DNA of 64,000 nt from Campanula takesimana (Eukaryota; Streptophyta; Magnoliopsida; Asterales; Campanulaceae). The notes under the pieces were generated by a model. That model was not told the DNA's origin. It did no database searches and worked only from the letters and a program-made list of their open reading frames with translations. Made by a program: the position numbers and the translations under genes. Shown here piece by piece: positions 22,979-35,527 of the stretch. The first letter of the stretch is position 1. Every line of letters begins with the position of its first letter. The stretch spans positions 1,000,026-1,064,025 of the forward strand of contig JAOWBW010000159.1 in the NCBI GenBank assembly GCA_026119855.1. Direction: 5' to 3'.

Positions 22979-23584
22979 CTCCCCCTCAAGTTGGCGCATG
23001 GAGGTTTCGAATGCCCAACTTGCCCGTAAAAAAACGAAATTGTGTTGCACCGAGAGTTTTCGTAAACAAGTCTGCAACTTGATCAGTAGTCGAGATCTTG
23101 CAAGGTAAAAGTCTCCGGACTCCGCCCGTTCTCGGACAAAATAGCAATCCATTTCGACATGTTTGGTGCGTTCATGGAAAACTGAGTTATTAGAAATGTG
23201 TCGAGCTGCTTGATTATCACAATGAAGTGCAGTGGCATTTGGTTGTGGCGCCTCAAGATCACGAAGCAACCAACGAAGCCATGTAACCTCACTAACGGTT
23301 GTTGCCATAGCTCTATACTACGCTTCGGCAGAAGACCGTGCCACTACGGACTGTTTCTTAGACCGCCATGAGATAGGTGCACTTCCCAAGGATACAAAAT
23401 ACCCAGTACATGAACGCCTGGTCATGGGGCAGCCTCCCCAATCCGCGGCACAATAGGCCTCGAGTGTTAAATCTCCACGAGCTGGAAGAAAGAGGCCCTG
23501 ACCGAGTGTGCTTTTGAGGAACCGTAGGACTCGAACCGCTGCATCTATGTGGGTGCGCCGTGGAGCTGTAATGAACTGGCTCAA
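22979..23584 (-). pseudogene. Copia RNase H region
   Basis: On the minus strand two overlapping frames carry the RNase H domain: TLEAYCAADWGGCPMTRRSC with SWRSKKQSVVARSSAEA, then MATTVSEVTWLRWLLRDLE and ALHCDNQAARHISNNSVFHE, followed by RTKHVEMDCYFVRE. These are standard copia RNase H motifs. The two parts meet at a broken codon between SSAEA and MATT. Enzyme would degrade the RNA strand during reverse transcription; inactive here. Confidence 0.9.
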
Positions 23585-23640
23585 TCAGCTTACTGAAAAC
23601 TGGATATCGGGTCGAGTTACCGTTAAGTAGAGCAACCGGC

Positions 23641-24488
23641 CTATTTACCTTCTGTATTGGGAAGCATCAATAAAAGGACTTTCATCATCCGTGCTAAGCC
23701 GCAAATTCTATTCCATTGGGAACTCACTTGTATGTCCTCCTTGGAGTCCACTTTCTTCGAGTATATCCAACGTATATTTGGTATATCCAACGTATATTTG
23801 CATTGGCTAAGCACGATACCTTCCGGTGACGTCGCCACCTCAATCCCCAAAAAATACTTCAAATGTCCAAGATCCTTGATGCTGCATTTGCTATCCAAAA
23901 AACTCTTGACGGCCTCAATTTTGGAAATGTCGTTTCCAACTAGAAGTACATCGTCTACGTAGATAAGTGCAGCAACATAGGACTTGTCCCACTTGTATAT
24001 GAAGAGGTAATGATCAGCCTGGGATTGTTTGAAGTCGATGCTAAGAAGGGCCATGGTAAATTTTTTATACCAATTTCTCGATGCCTGACGAAGACATATA
24101 TTGATTTCCGAAGTCTGCAAACTCTCGTTTCTCCTTCCTTTGCAAAACCCTGTGGAATCTTCATATACACATCTTCGGCTAAGTCCCCATAAAGGAATTC
24201 ATTGCTTACATCGAGTTGGTGAATGGACCAATTCTTCTTCGCTGCCACGGCTAACAAGCTCCGCATAATGACTAGTTTTGCAACTGGAGCGAAGGTTTCG
24301 TGGTAATTGATCCCTTCAACTTGAGTGAAACCCTTTGCTACTAGTCGTGCCTTGTACCTTTCCACTTCCCCATTCAGTTTATACTTTATCTTATAAACCC
24401 ATTTGGAATCGACGGCTTTCTTTCCCGGAGGTAGTGCCTTGAGTGTCCATGTCCCGTTGGAGTCTAAGGCATCAATTTCCTTCTTCAT
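23641..24488 (-). pseudogene. Copia reverse transcriptase region
   Basis: Minus-strand frames contain the fingers/palm motifs GTWTLKALPPGKKAVDSKWV, KARLVAKGFTQVEGINYHET and FAPVAKL, then, after a frame break near 24120, the catalytic YVDDVLLVGND and DLGHLKYFLGIEV. The YVDD box is diagnostic for copia reverse transcriptase. The frame break separates the two halves, so no full enzyme can be made. Confidence 0.93.
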
Positions 24489-24499
24489 TTCATCACGCC

Positions 24500-25481
24500 A
24501 CTGCTGATCCTTAACATCCTGGTGGTAGTATTTAGGCTCATTACGTGAAGTGATGGCCGCAAGAAATGATTTATGAGTGGGAGAAAAATGTTCATAAGAA
24601 ACATAGTTTGATGGAGGATATACCTTCGAGGTTTCTGGCTCGGAACGAGGATGCGGATGGTTTATAGAGGCCGGTACACTGACAATGAAGTCTTAAAGAT
24701 GCTTTGGCTGCTATTTGTGGCATTCACTTCGTTGCTGAATTATTTATGGCAGTTGTGCAGCATGTTGTTCGCTGACTTGTGTGCCAGAAGACTGGGCAAC
24801 TGTCTGTTCAACTGGTCTCTTAGCTTCCTGTACTGCTTCAACGGGTTCACCACTGCCAGTTGTCTGGGCATCTGTTAGATCAACTGGCTGCTGAACTGCT
24901 TGCAATGATTCCAGTTCTGTGACCTCTTCTTCCAGACTATCATTCCTCATAATGTCCCATTCATGCAGACTTGGTTTCGGGTGAGTTTTCTTAAAAGGAA
25001 AAACATTTTCCACAAACTTTACGTCTCGTGATGTGTAGATTTGTTTAGACTCCAAATCAAAAACTCTATACCCCTTTTGTGCATGTGGGTATCCAACGAA
25101 CATACAAGCCTTGCCTTGAGCATCAAACTTGTCTCCCCCTTATTATTTTTAGCATAAACCAAACATCCAAAAACACGCATGTGATCAAGGCATGGTCTCT
25201 TTTGAAGCAAAATCTCATAAGGGGTTTTATTTTTCAAAACTTTGGAAGGTAAACGATTAATTATATAGATTGCGGTTAAGATGCATTCCCCCCAAAATTT
25301 CTTTGGCAACCTAGCTTTAAAACGTAAAGCCCTAGCCATTTTCAAGATGTGACGATGTTTGCTCTCGACAACCCCATTTTGTTGTGTGTGTCAGTGCAAG
25401 ATGTTTCGAGTAAGATCCCATTATTAACATAGTATTCAAGCATTAATAGTGACTGAAATTCCCCACCATTGTAACTCCTAA
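24500..25481 (-). pseudogene. Copia integrase C-terminal part and linker
   Basis: Minus-strand frames show [34 protein letters not shown] and RVFGCLVYA, then [20 protein letters not shown], the conserved C-terminal end of copia integrase, followed by a glutamine/threonine-rich linker before reverse transcriptase. Upstream it stops at the target duplication (25477-25481) of the solo LTR at 25482-29195; the integrase core resumes at 29201. Confidence 0.88.
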
Positions 25482-27114
25482 TGTCACGCCCCGAATTCCC
25501 AGGTTCTATATGTAACCTCGAACTGGGTGCGTGTACCCCGAAACAAACTGGAAAAGTTGCATACTCTTATATATTATTACCCATAATAAACGTATACATA
25601 TGGGCTGTGATGGCCCGTAAAACACTTACTTACAACAAATTTTCTCATGTCCACAAACCTTACTCTTAGATCACTTCAATCTAAAAACCAGCCCAACACA
25701 TAGGCCATTACTAGACAATAACCACAATACTACAAATATCATACCATACTACTTTACAACCCAGAGTTTAAGTAACTCTTTACATACATCGTACTCACAA
25801 CTTATATACATACGAAATAGCTCCATAGAGCAACAACTCTCAAAAGAGTATAACCTGATCAGAAGACCTTGCTACGTCGTGCCTCACTTCGTACTATCAC
25901 TAGCCTTCTTGAGATCTAAGGAAAACAACATTGAAAGAAATGGGGTGAGTCGAAACTCAATAAGTTACTACTATAGCTACATGATATGCATTTATATGCA
26001 TAAGATTCATGATACACAATTATCACAGATAGCAGGATCACATAACAAATAAACTGAGAGGCTGTGCCAACTCGTTATGCAACACGTATTGCTGAATTAA
26101 CACATTACAAAGGATATTTCTTCCCTGCCTTATCCCTCCATACCCAATTACAAACTGTTGCAGTCGACGTTGACGTTGCTGCCGCTTTACACGTATCAAT
26201 CTTGATGCTGCTTTGCAGTACACTTGGAGATCTGTTACCCAGTATCCCACCCCATAAAACAAACATGCTATCCTTTTATTGCGCATTTTGCTACAATAAT
26301 TGGAAGCTAAACCCTTACTGTGGCAAGTAGTAAGAGCAACGGTCACAGATGCATAGACCTATGATTATTACTTAGCCCCGGCACTCGCAATAATCGCAAA
26401 CCTATACACCCCCAAACAAACAAGCCAGCTGGACCCAAATAAGAATGCACAAGTAATATTTACTTGACATAACCAATTTAAACCAAACTATGACTAAGCC
26501 CAAAGTAGGGGACTAGTCCATTAACATCATAAACCACATATGAACATTTTGTACATATACAACAACACAACTTTTATCACATAGTATTTATCTTACACTT
26601 CCAACTTCAGTTAGAGACTTTACACGTAGTAAGTTAGGTCATTTATATCTAGACACCCACATACCTATCGTATAATCGTAAATGTGACTATTAACGGGTA
26701 TATCTTACGTATTGTGATACTCCTCTAGATACTTAATCATATCCCTAAGACCCCAACCAAGACAACAATCCTTTTAACCATTTTTGGATCATTATCATTA
26801 TTTCAGTAACCTGTGCGGTCGCCCACTTGATACTGTGCGGTCGCCCAAATGCACATTTGACCAAGACCATTTGCTTTCAGAAGTTTGTGCGGTCGCATGC
26901 CCTGTTTGGGCGGCCGCCCAAAACCCTGTCTGAGCCAAATTTTGCGCATTTTTCCCAGGTTGACATTTCACTGTACCAGAATACTATAAGAACTTCAGCT
27001 ACATAGTTGGCTATCATTTCCCTCAACCTTCTAACATTAAACTACACAACACTAACAAGTCTGCTAATACCACCCGTTAATCAACAAATTCCCCAACAAA
27101 ACATCACATATAAC

Positions 27115-28690
27115 TGTAAGGATCCCGCCCCGTGACGAAGGGAAACGAAGGGGCATTTTCATTTCGAAAGGCGAAAAACCAAACACGGTTATCACGCAAA
27201 ACATAACAGAGTCGCCACATTTATTAATTACTTAACCCAACAAATGGAAAGGTTGGAGATTCTATTAGTTTGGAGGTCAGGTTACACCTTGAGAAGAGTT
27301 TTACGTCACCCAAGTCACCTCGGATAGGACCGAGTCTTCCTAACGTTAGTTAACAAACGTGCATGTGTGTGTGTATTTCAAAAATGGGAGAAACTAACAT
27401 TTTAACAAAACTGGTTAATTATTTAACAAAAAGGGTTATTTTGCAAACATCCCAGTCAAAAAGGGAAGAGACTGGAAAATGCACTCCCTGGCCAAAGTAG
27501 CCGTACGGCTAGGGAGAGCATTCCAGGGATTTTTGACAGTTTATCAGAAAACTGTCCAGTTTCAGGCATAACAGAGTGTTCTTGCTGAAACTGGACTGTG
27601 ATGATCATTTTCAATTATTTTCTTTAACAAAAACATGGATTTAATCATCCCTATGTTATTGATCAGAAATTAGACACCAAAAACAAAGGTTTTGGGTGTG
27701 ATCAAGACAATCATTGGGGAAATTTTGAGAAATGTGATGAACATGCCCTTTGGGCCAAAATTGCCATTTGATGAGTAAAGATTGGAACTTTACCATCAAA
27801 ATGGACTTTTTATGAAAGATTAACCTTGAGGGACAACAAAAGCAACATAAAGATCCAATCTTTATGACCCAATCTTAGGGATTTTTGGCTAGATCAAGAT
27901 TGGGATGATAAAGATTGAGCCTTTATCCCCCAACATGATCATCATGGCCTAGTTTGTGTAATGCCAACATAAAGACATGAGCTTTCACCTTGATAAAGAG
28001 ATCTTTAAGCTATTTAGAACAAGAAATTAAACCATGATCATCCTTAGGTTTGAACCTCTTTCACACAAAAGTATGAAGGGCACCTTGAATCATGCTCATG
28101 GTTTAGTTCACATTATATGTATATATATAAGATATATATGCTTGAAATGGACAAGTCTTGTAGTAATATAATATATGTATGCTTGAAATGGACAAGTCTT
28201 GCAAGAATGTAAATTTTCTTGAGAGGACAAGTCTTACAAGAATGTAAACAAGAACAAGTAATGTGGTTAACAAAGCAAAATAGAGTTGAGATGAAGAGAA
28301 GATGGGGGAAGGGGACCTCACCTATGATGGTTCTAGTCTATCTTCCTTTCCTTCACTCAATTATAAGGGTGATTTCTCTCTCAGACACGATTTCTGCAGA
28401 GTTTCCCCTATCTAAACAATATTCTCCCCCCCCCTGGAAATGATCAGCATGGGGTTCAATTTATAGGGACTGAGGGTGCCCAACATAGCCATACGGCTCA
28501 ACCCCTCAGGTACCCAAACCATCCGTACGACTCGACTTGGCGAGCTTCTGGATTTTTCTTTCTAAGTTTAATTCCAGTTCAGTCCTGGAATATTAGGTTT
28601 ATCCTAGTGAGGTCCTGGCCCATTGGTTTATCCCTAAATGGTACCAAGAATTCCTCTAAAGTAGGTCAAATTCAGATTGGGGTACTTACA
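27115..28690 (-). mobile_element. Solo LTR nested in a solo LTR (1,576 bp)
   Basis: Starts TGTAAGGATCCCGCCCC and ends GTACTTACA, with ATAAC duplicated exactly at 27110-27114 and 28691-28695. A TATAAATTGAA-type box on the minus strand near 28462 supports minus orientation. No coding region. CG-rich near-palindromes (TAGCCGTACGGCTA at 27498 and variants at 28487 and 28521) stand out. Confidence 0.87.
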
Positions 28691-28933
28691 ATAACATATA
28701 TAAACATTATCACAATTAAAGGGGAAGTAGTAACTTACTTGGTATAAACCTAATACCAATGAAATTGAACTCTACTCGGGTAGAAATGCTCTATTTTTCG
28801 TCCTGAACATTTTAGTGTTATGAGATTTTATCACAAAGAATTAATTGAGAGTAAGGAAATTGAATTGTGAGTATCTTACCTTCTTCTTCTCCTGAACCAG
28901 AGAGAGTAAAATGTGTTTGTTTTTGGGAAAGTA

Positions 28934-28958
28934 GTGTGTGTGTGTGTGTGTGTGTGTC
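28934..28958. repeat. (GT)n microsatellite
   Basis: About 12 GT units, inside the outer solo LTR. Confidence 0.95.
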
Positions 28959-29200
28959 GTGTAAACTGGGAAAGAAAAGAGAAAAAAATCTCAATCAAAC
29001 ACAAGTTTCAACCTTGAACACTTAGGCCCCTCAAGTTTCATTATAATCAATTTAACCCCTAAACCTTAGGTTAAGTTTTACTAACTTTTCACCCATTTAT
29101 TGTTATTTAGTCATTTAAATAACGAAACTAACACAAATAAATCACAAAAATAATAATATGCAAGAAATTTATATGCAATTGGGACGGGCGTTACACCTAA

Positions 29201-29535
29201 TGCGTTTAACTTTTCTATCAAACTGAGTATTGACCATATTACAAAACATAGTGAGATAATGATGGACCTCGTATTTATGCTTCATTAAAAAAGACCAAAC
29301 ACCCCGACTATAATCATCAACAATGGTAAAAAAATAGTGTGCACCGGAAAAGGAAGAAGTTTTATAACCACCCCAAATATCACAGTGTACAAGATCAAAA
29401 CAAGACTTAGTTTGAATACTGCTAATGGGAAAAAGGAGTCTAGTCATTTTTGCTCGAACACATGAGTCACAATGATTCCCCCTTACTAGAATTATCAGAA
29501 AACTTAAAAGCTGAGGCATATCCCAACCTACAATG
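29201..29535 (-). pseudogene. Copia integrase core fragment between two insertions
   Basis: Minus strand reads GNHCDSCVRAKMTRLLFPIS, then HCDIWGGYKTSSFSGAHYFF and TIVDDYSRGVWSFLMKHKYE. It includes the end of the zinc-binding HHCC module (CxxC) and the first catalytic aspartates of a copia integrase. Only 335 bp separate the two gypsy-type insertions on either side. Confidence 0.93.
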
Positions 29536-31984
29536 TGTAACGACCCCAAAACCCGTCCCTATTTATTTTATATTTTTGGGAATTTTAATTTGACATTATA
29601 TGTGCATTTTATGTGTTGCATCATATTTTATGATTTGCACATCTTACTTGATTAAATGTGTTATTTACTTAGTTAGTAATAATAATGGTTAAATGAGTTA
29701 AATGATTAAGTTGAAACTTTAGGGTCCTTAGTGATATTATAACTTTAGGGGCTTAAGTGTTAAAAATGAAAGTCAAGTGACCAAAATGTAATTTTGGGTT
29801 GAAAAATCTTTATAACATGTTTATCCTTCTCCTTCTTCCTCTGTGTCAACGTTCTGCAAACTCTCTCGTACTTTTCTAGGGTAGGAGAAAAAGGTAAGTT
29901 CAACCTATTTTGAATTATATCTTTTTATTTACTTTTCCGTTTTAAAAACTAATTATATAAAAATGATCAGGACGTTGAGTAGGTCATTTCTACCCGAACA
30001 AAACATATTTCTGCGATACTTTTTCCGGAAATAGGTAAGTTACTAATTCCCCTTAAATAGTAAAATGGTCATATATTTGTTATATGTGTGATACGTGGTG
30101 AAATTATTGTGAAAATAATTTATTTGTGATACTTGTTTAATTGGGACAAAAGGAGTATAATTATACTGGGTAAGTGACTTGGTTTGTATGCAAGGATGTA
30201 TATGGAGTATGTTTATATACCTGAGAATGTTAGTATAAGTGTATGAAAGTATACTCCTACTCGTGGGACGGTAAAATATTAACTTGAGTTAAATGTTAAA
30301 TAAGTATATTATAAAAATTATACTATTATTCTTGGGACGGGGAAATTAAATGAAAGTATCCCTAAATGAGTATATTAGTATATTAGAAAAAATTATATTT
30401 ATAATTGATACTTGTAATTGTTATTTTTCAATTTGGATAATATTTGTTATACTTGTAATTTTGGGACAAATGGAGTATTTAGTATGTTGGTTTGGTTGGG
30501 CTTAAAGTAGTATTAAAGTTGTTTTGAGACTGATTTTGTAGTCTTAGTAAAGTTATAAACATTAAGTGTTGTACTTGTGGAACGGTGAAACGAAGGGAGT
30601 AAAATTATTAAGTTTTGGGCCTGGCGGGTGTGTTGGGCGGCCGCCCAAATAGGGCGTGCGACCGCACACTTATCTAGAAGATTTTTTTCTTGGGACAGAG
30701 TGTTTTGGGCGGCCGCACAGTCGGGTGTGGGCGACCGCCCAGGGTTGCTGGAAAAGTTAAGTGTTTCATTTCAAGTGATTTAAAGTTCAATCTTGGTCTA
30801 GGTCTTAGGTGATATCCTAGAGTACCTAGAGGGTTGTTGTGGAACACCCTAGTGTTTGAATTTGGTTCCTTTGTGAACATATGTGTTGTGGAATTTGACT
30901 AAATGTTGATTGGGTATTGGTGAACATCTTTGATGTGTATTGGATTGGTTCATCTTTGTGATGTGTTTGGCTTGATTCCTTACTTTGGAATCATTGCCCC
31001 TGGTTGTGGTTTAAGCAAGTATTTATTACTATGCTAGTGTTAAAGTCCAGTTGGTCTTGTGTTGTGGAGTCGGGCAGTGGTAGGGATTATAATGGCACAC
31101 GAGCCAAGTTCATTGTAAGGCTTCTACCATTGGTTTCTCATATTTGACCCCCATTCCAGATTGGCCTTGGATGGGATAAACTAGCTCCCTCGAGTGAGCA
31201 TTTGTGTTATGACTATGTGTCATATTTCCCTCTCTAGTTACTTTGGTTCTATTGGTTATGGGTTGGTTTTCGGGATCCCGGCTTCAGCTCTTTGATGCTA
31301 CTCAGTTGATACCTCTCAGATGGTTATATGTTTGATTGGAGAACCTTAGCTCAGTATCCATGTATGAGTGTATAATTTAGCCTTATGTGCTGCCGGATGA
31401 ATTGGTCGTTATTTCCAACCGGTATGAGACGGTTGGCGATAGGGAGCCTCTCATGTTATGTGCTATATGCTATATGATTATTTGTTGATATAGTTTCTTT
31501 ATGATTATCATATCAGCATGTAACGTAGTTGCATTTTAGTAGCTTACTGAGATTCATTCTCACCCCTTATTTGTTTACTGTTTTAGATAAAGGCGAGTCC
31601 AGGGAATAGGATAATTGCACGGGAGGACGTCGTGGTGGTAAGAGTTTGGGATATGAGTTTTGTCAAGGTTACATTACATAGATGTATAACCTTTTGGGTA
31701 GAGTTTCCTTGACTTCATCATCTTGTAACAACTATATTTTGGATAATGTCGGTGTATGTACATTTGTATAAAAGTTTGTAAGCCTTCGGGCTAAATACTT
31801 TCGTTTGTGAAAGTGGTTTGAAAAGTTTGTTTGAAAGTTAGTGGAAGTCTTTGAACTTCAAGTGTGGGTTTTGTTAAACTTTATGAAAGTATATTTCGAA
31901 AAAATTTCTAAAAGTGTTTTATAACGTCTTCCACTCGTGTCCCGAGCGTGGGGCCAAGTAGGACCACGGGTCTGGGGCGCGACA
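29536..31984 (+). repeat. Gypsy 5' LTR
   Basis: 2,449 bp. About a dozen differences from the other LTR in the first 480 bp by eye, many of them C/T or G/A changes. Contains the GGGCGGCCGCCCAAA block at about 30636-30650 and further GCGACCGC words to 30745. Confidence 0.95.
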
Positions 31985-32094
31985 GTTGGTATCAGAGCTA
32001 GGTTGTAGATGGTCTAGAATGACTAAGTGGCCTAGGAGGGTAGTTGGGTAGAGAATGAGTAACGTTGAGTGTTTTATGCAGGTAATCACTGAAG

Positions 32095-32742
32095 ATGGTT
32101 GGAACAGAAGGTGATCAGTCGGGGCCTTCAGGGCAGGGTAATGTTAGAGAAGAGGTTCGAACAATGTTCCAAGGTATGTTTGAAACTGTAATGAAAACAA
32201 TTGACGATATAGTTGAGCATAAAAGCAAGGTTGAAGCCTTAGATGTGACAAAACGAGGAGGACAGTTAAAACCACAACCCCAGCATGGTGATAGTAAAGA
32301 ATACCAAGGGACATCTTCGCAAGCTAAGAAATCTTTTCAAGGGCCACAGAATAGAAGAACTCAAGGCAAACGAGTATGTAGCTATTGTCGGAAGGAAGGG
32401 CATTTAGAAGAAAGATGTTGGAAGAAGCAAGGCAAATGTATGAGATGTGGTCAGTTGGATCACTTTCAGAGGAATTGCTCTAGATTTAAGAATCAGTTAT
32501 CGGGAAGTGTAATTGGGTCTTCTCAGGGCCAGAAGAGGGATTCTTCAGGGAAGCTTAAGGTACAAGGTAGTGCTTCTGCCATCAATCAACAACAGATTTC
32601 ATATCCTTCTAATGTGATTGGGGGTATAATTTCTATGTCTAGTTTGAGAGCACATACACTTATAGACCCTGGCTCTTCCCATTCTTATGTGTCTGTGCAT
32701 TTTTCTTCTCGATTACATGTGTCTCCTGAGTCTCTACCTTAG
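32095..32742 (+). CDS. Gypsy gag (3' part) and protease start
   Basis: An open frame of 215 codons beginning MVGTEGDQSGPSGQGNVREE. It holds two CCHC zinc knuckles in tandem (CSYCRKEGHLEERC and CMRCGQLDHFQRNC), which bind retroelement RNA, and then LIDPGSSHSYVS, the active-site region of a gypsy aspartic protease in the DPGS variant form found in some plant families. It stops directly after the protease start. Most of the usual gag N-terminus is missing: the frame begins about 110 bp after the LTR. This is the only intact coding piece in the element. Confidence 0.85.
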   Translation: MVGTEGDQSGPSGQGNVREEVRTMFQGMFETVMKTIDDIVEHKSKVEALDVTKRGGQLKPQPQHGDSKEYQGTSSQAKKSFQGPQNRRTQGKRVCSYCRKEGHLEERCWKKQGKCMRCGQLDHFQRNCSRFKNQLSGSVIGSSQGQKRDSSGKLKVQGSASAINQQQISYPSNVIGGIISMSSLRAHTLIDPGSSHSYVSVHFSSRLHVSPESLP

Positions 32743-35527
32743 GTGTTAGAGGTGTCTATCCTAAGGGGGAGTGTTTGGTGATTGATAGAGTGTTGCGCAC
32801 TTGTGATGTGCAAATTTGTGAGCATATTTTACTTGCTGGTTTAGTTATTTTGCCATAGAAAGATTTTGATATTATTGTGGTGGAGTTTTATATGCTAGTG
32901 TGCTTTAATTAAGCATGGTAGATATATGTGTTTAGCATTCATGCTATTTATGCATTAAAGTCTGAAATTTTTTTATCACAAGGTTATGCCTGGTATTTGG
33001 TTTATGGGGTTGGCAGCAGAGTGTCTATAGCTAAACTAGAGAACATACTCTTCCTTTGTGGGATCTCAGATATGTTTTCTATTGAGTAGTACATGATTGA
33101 TGAAAACCTTGGGTTATCTTGAGTTGTTCGGTATAATGCTATAGTGTTGATATCTAGTGCAATATATCCATATCATTGGTTGAGTTAAAGGAATAGAAGA
33201 TTCAACTTGAGATATTTCTTGACAAGGGATTCATTACGTTTAGTATATCTACGTGGGATGCATCAGTATTGTTTATTATGAAAAGGTATGGTACTTTGCG
33301 ATTGTATATTGAATACTAAGAGCTCAACCAGATGACTATATCGAATTATCACTTGTTATTTTATATGGGGGATATAATTGATCAACTTCAGAGATCAGTG
33401 GGTTATTCAGTGGTTGACTTGAAGTGATTATCATCAGTTGAAATTTTGAGTTGAGTATATTTTAAAAAAACGATTTTTCATACCAGGTATGGGCATCATA
33501 AATTGTGGTCACAATGTTTGAATTAACAACTACTTCAGTGGTATTGTTGGATATGCTGAGTTGTATCTGTAGCCGTAATTGGATTGCTTTGTGAAAGGCA
33601 GCAGTTGTGAAATCAAGGCATTATGTATTCTTGTTAGAGGATATATTATTTTGAGGAAGTTTCAATTCAGGCATGGTTATTGATTCTTTAAATATGGAAG
33701 CAATAGTAATTGGAAAAATCCTACTTCAATAGCAGAGGTATGTAACTTGTTGAGATTTGTATATGGTTAGAGATTCATTGATGGATTTCTAAGGTAGCTA
33801 CACCGTTAACTATATGACACAGGAAGATACACTTTCTCGATGGATTGGTAAGAGTGAAACGAGTTTTTAATTATTGAAACGAGAGTTGATGACAACTTCA
33901 GTATTGATATTACTTAATGGATTTGACTAGTATTACAGTTATCTAGAGGATATGATCAGTGTTACTATTTTCTAGTGGATATGTCGAATTTTACTATTAT
34001 AGTATCTGATAAATTCATTATTCAGGGTGATGCCTTAAAGAGTGATTGAGATGTTCATCGCTTCAGAATTGTATGGTAACGATGTGTGCTTCGAGAAGAT
34101 TGATTCCTTATGAACAAAATTATCCTACCCATAATTTGAGATTTATTGTGATTATACATCCATGGCATTAGTGAATAACCTTTATAGAGCCATATTGAAG
34201 TGTTTACCAATCATGAGAGTTGAAGTATTGGTTTTTTTCAAAGAGAGTTACACATGAGATAATGCAGGTAGAGTACCATGTTATATCATCTGGGAAAGGT
34301 AATGTGTTAGAGGATACATTGACTTATAGTTCATGTTTGATAAAACTAAATGGGGAATGTTAGAGGAATTAACATTTTGGAGTTTTTGTGAGTTAAGACA
34401 TGGTGTGATTTTGCGATTGTGAAAGCTTTAAGTTTCTACTCTATTGAATGATTTCAACTATAGAAAATTATTAGTGGAATGAACGATGATAGACAACACG
34501 ATTTTGTTCGTTGCTAGTGATGGAACTTTAACTTTTGTAGCAGAGTATGTAGTCGACACTTAGTGGAACCAACATGCATAATGGAATTCAACTACAGGTA
34601 CTTGAAGAGTTACATTTGATTTGTTTGACACGAGAAATTCTAACCATTCAACTAAGTCCTTGAGCTGCGAATAATCTGGAAGTAAAATATCAGTAATCAG
34701 TTGATTTGTGACAAGCCTTTGAGACTTCTGAGTGGATATGAATCTATTGCGAAAGGTTTCATTGAAGGAGTTACCCTGAATAGTTGAGAACAATGATGTT
34801 GATTGATAGCAGATTGGTTACCAAGTTTCCTCACCTTATCTATTTTGAGGGTATAAATGCTAATTCCATTTGTTACTTATTTGTTCAGAAGATAGTTCGA
34901 TTTCATGGGATGCCTACGAGCATGGTATTGGATATGGGTTCCTTATTTACATCTTGATTTTAGCAAGCAATTCAGAAGGCTTTGAATTCAGAATTGGGAT
35001 TCAGTACAGGTTTTCATCCTCAGACAGATGGCCAGTCAGAAAGAACCATTCAGATTCTTGAGAACATGTTGAGAACTTGTTTAGTTGTTTCTTAGAATTC
35101 GTGGGATATACCTTTACTTCTCGTGGAGTTTGCTTAATATATCAGTTCTTTTGAGATTTTGGGAAGAGTTGGAGATTGGGCTTATTATCTTGTGTTACTT
35201 CCTTCTCTTGACAAGGTTTATAATGTGTTCCTTGTGTCGATGCTACGCAAATCTGTTTATGATTCTTCTCATGTATGTCTAAAGTTTTAGAGGATATTGA
35301 ATCGAGTAAGTCTTAGGAGAAGCATTCAGTTCAAATGATTGATTCTAGAATTCGAGAATTGAGAAACAAGAGTATTCATTTTGCTTGAGTTGTATGGAGG
35401 AACCATAATGTGGAAGAATCTACTTGGGAGCTTCGGGACGAAATGGAAAGGAAATATCCTTGGTTGTTTGATTTGTTTGGTAAGTTATCCTAAAATTTAG
35501 GACGAAATTTTTTTAAGGGGGAGTGAT
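32743..35527 (+). pseudogene. Decayed gypsy reverse transcriptase, RNase H and integrase
   Basis: Plus-strand fragments in shifting frames still resemble pol: LDKGFITFSISTWDASVLFI and GTLRLYIEY (reverse transcriptase) near 33220-33310, and SELGFSTGFHPQTDGQSERT (integrase) near 34985-35045. Stop codons are frequent throughout and the length is well below a full pol. No enzyme can be made from this copy. Confidence 0.85.

Larger units (their letters stand above)
25482..29195 (-). mobile_element. Gypsy-type solo LTR inside copia integrase, itself interrupted
   Basis: Perfect 5-bp duplication CCTAA (25477-25481, 29196-29200). Read on the minus strand it starts TGTAACGCCCGTCCC and ends GGGGCGTGACA. 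Its layout (ends, ACTTAACCTAAGG-like region, the GGGCGGCCGCCCAAA block) resembles the LTR at 29536-31984, so it is a relative in opposite orientation. There is no internal coding region. A second solo LTR is nested at 27115-28690. Net LTR length 2,133 bp. Confidence 0.88.

Noticed and set aside
24010..24878. Plus-strand frames opposite copia reverse transcriptase and linker
   Set aside because: Shadows of the minus-strand pol reading frame.
30628..30750. CG-rich words considered as a CRISPR-like or iteron array
   Set aside because: Only a few unevenly spaced copies inside plant LTRs, with no constant spacer length and no associated genes.
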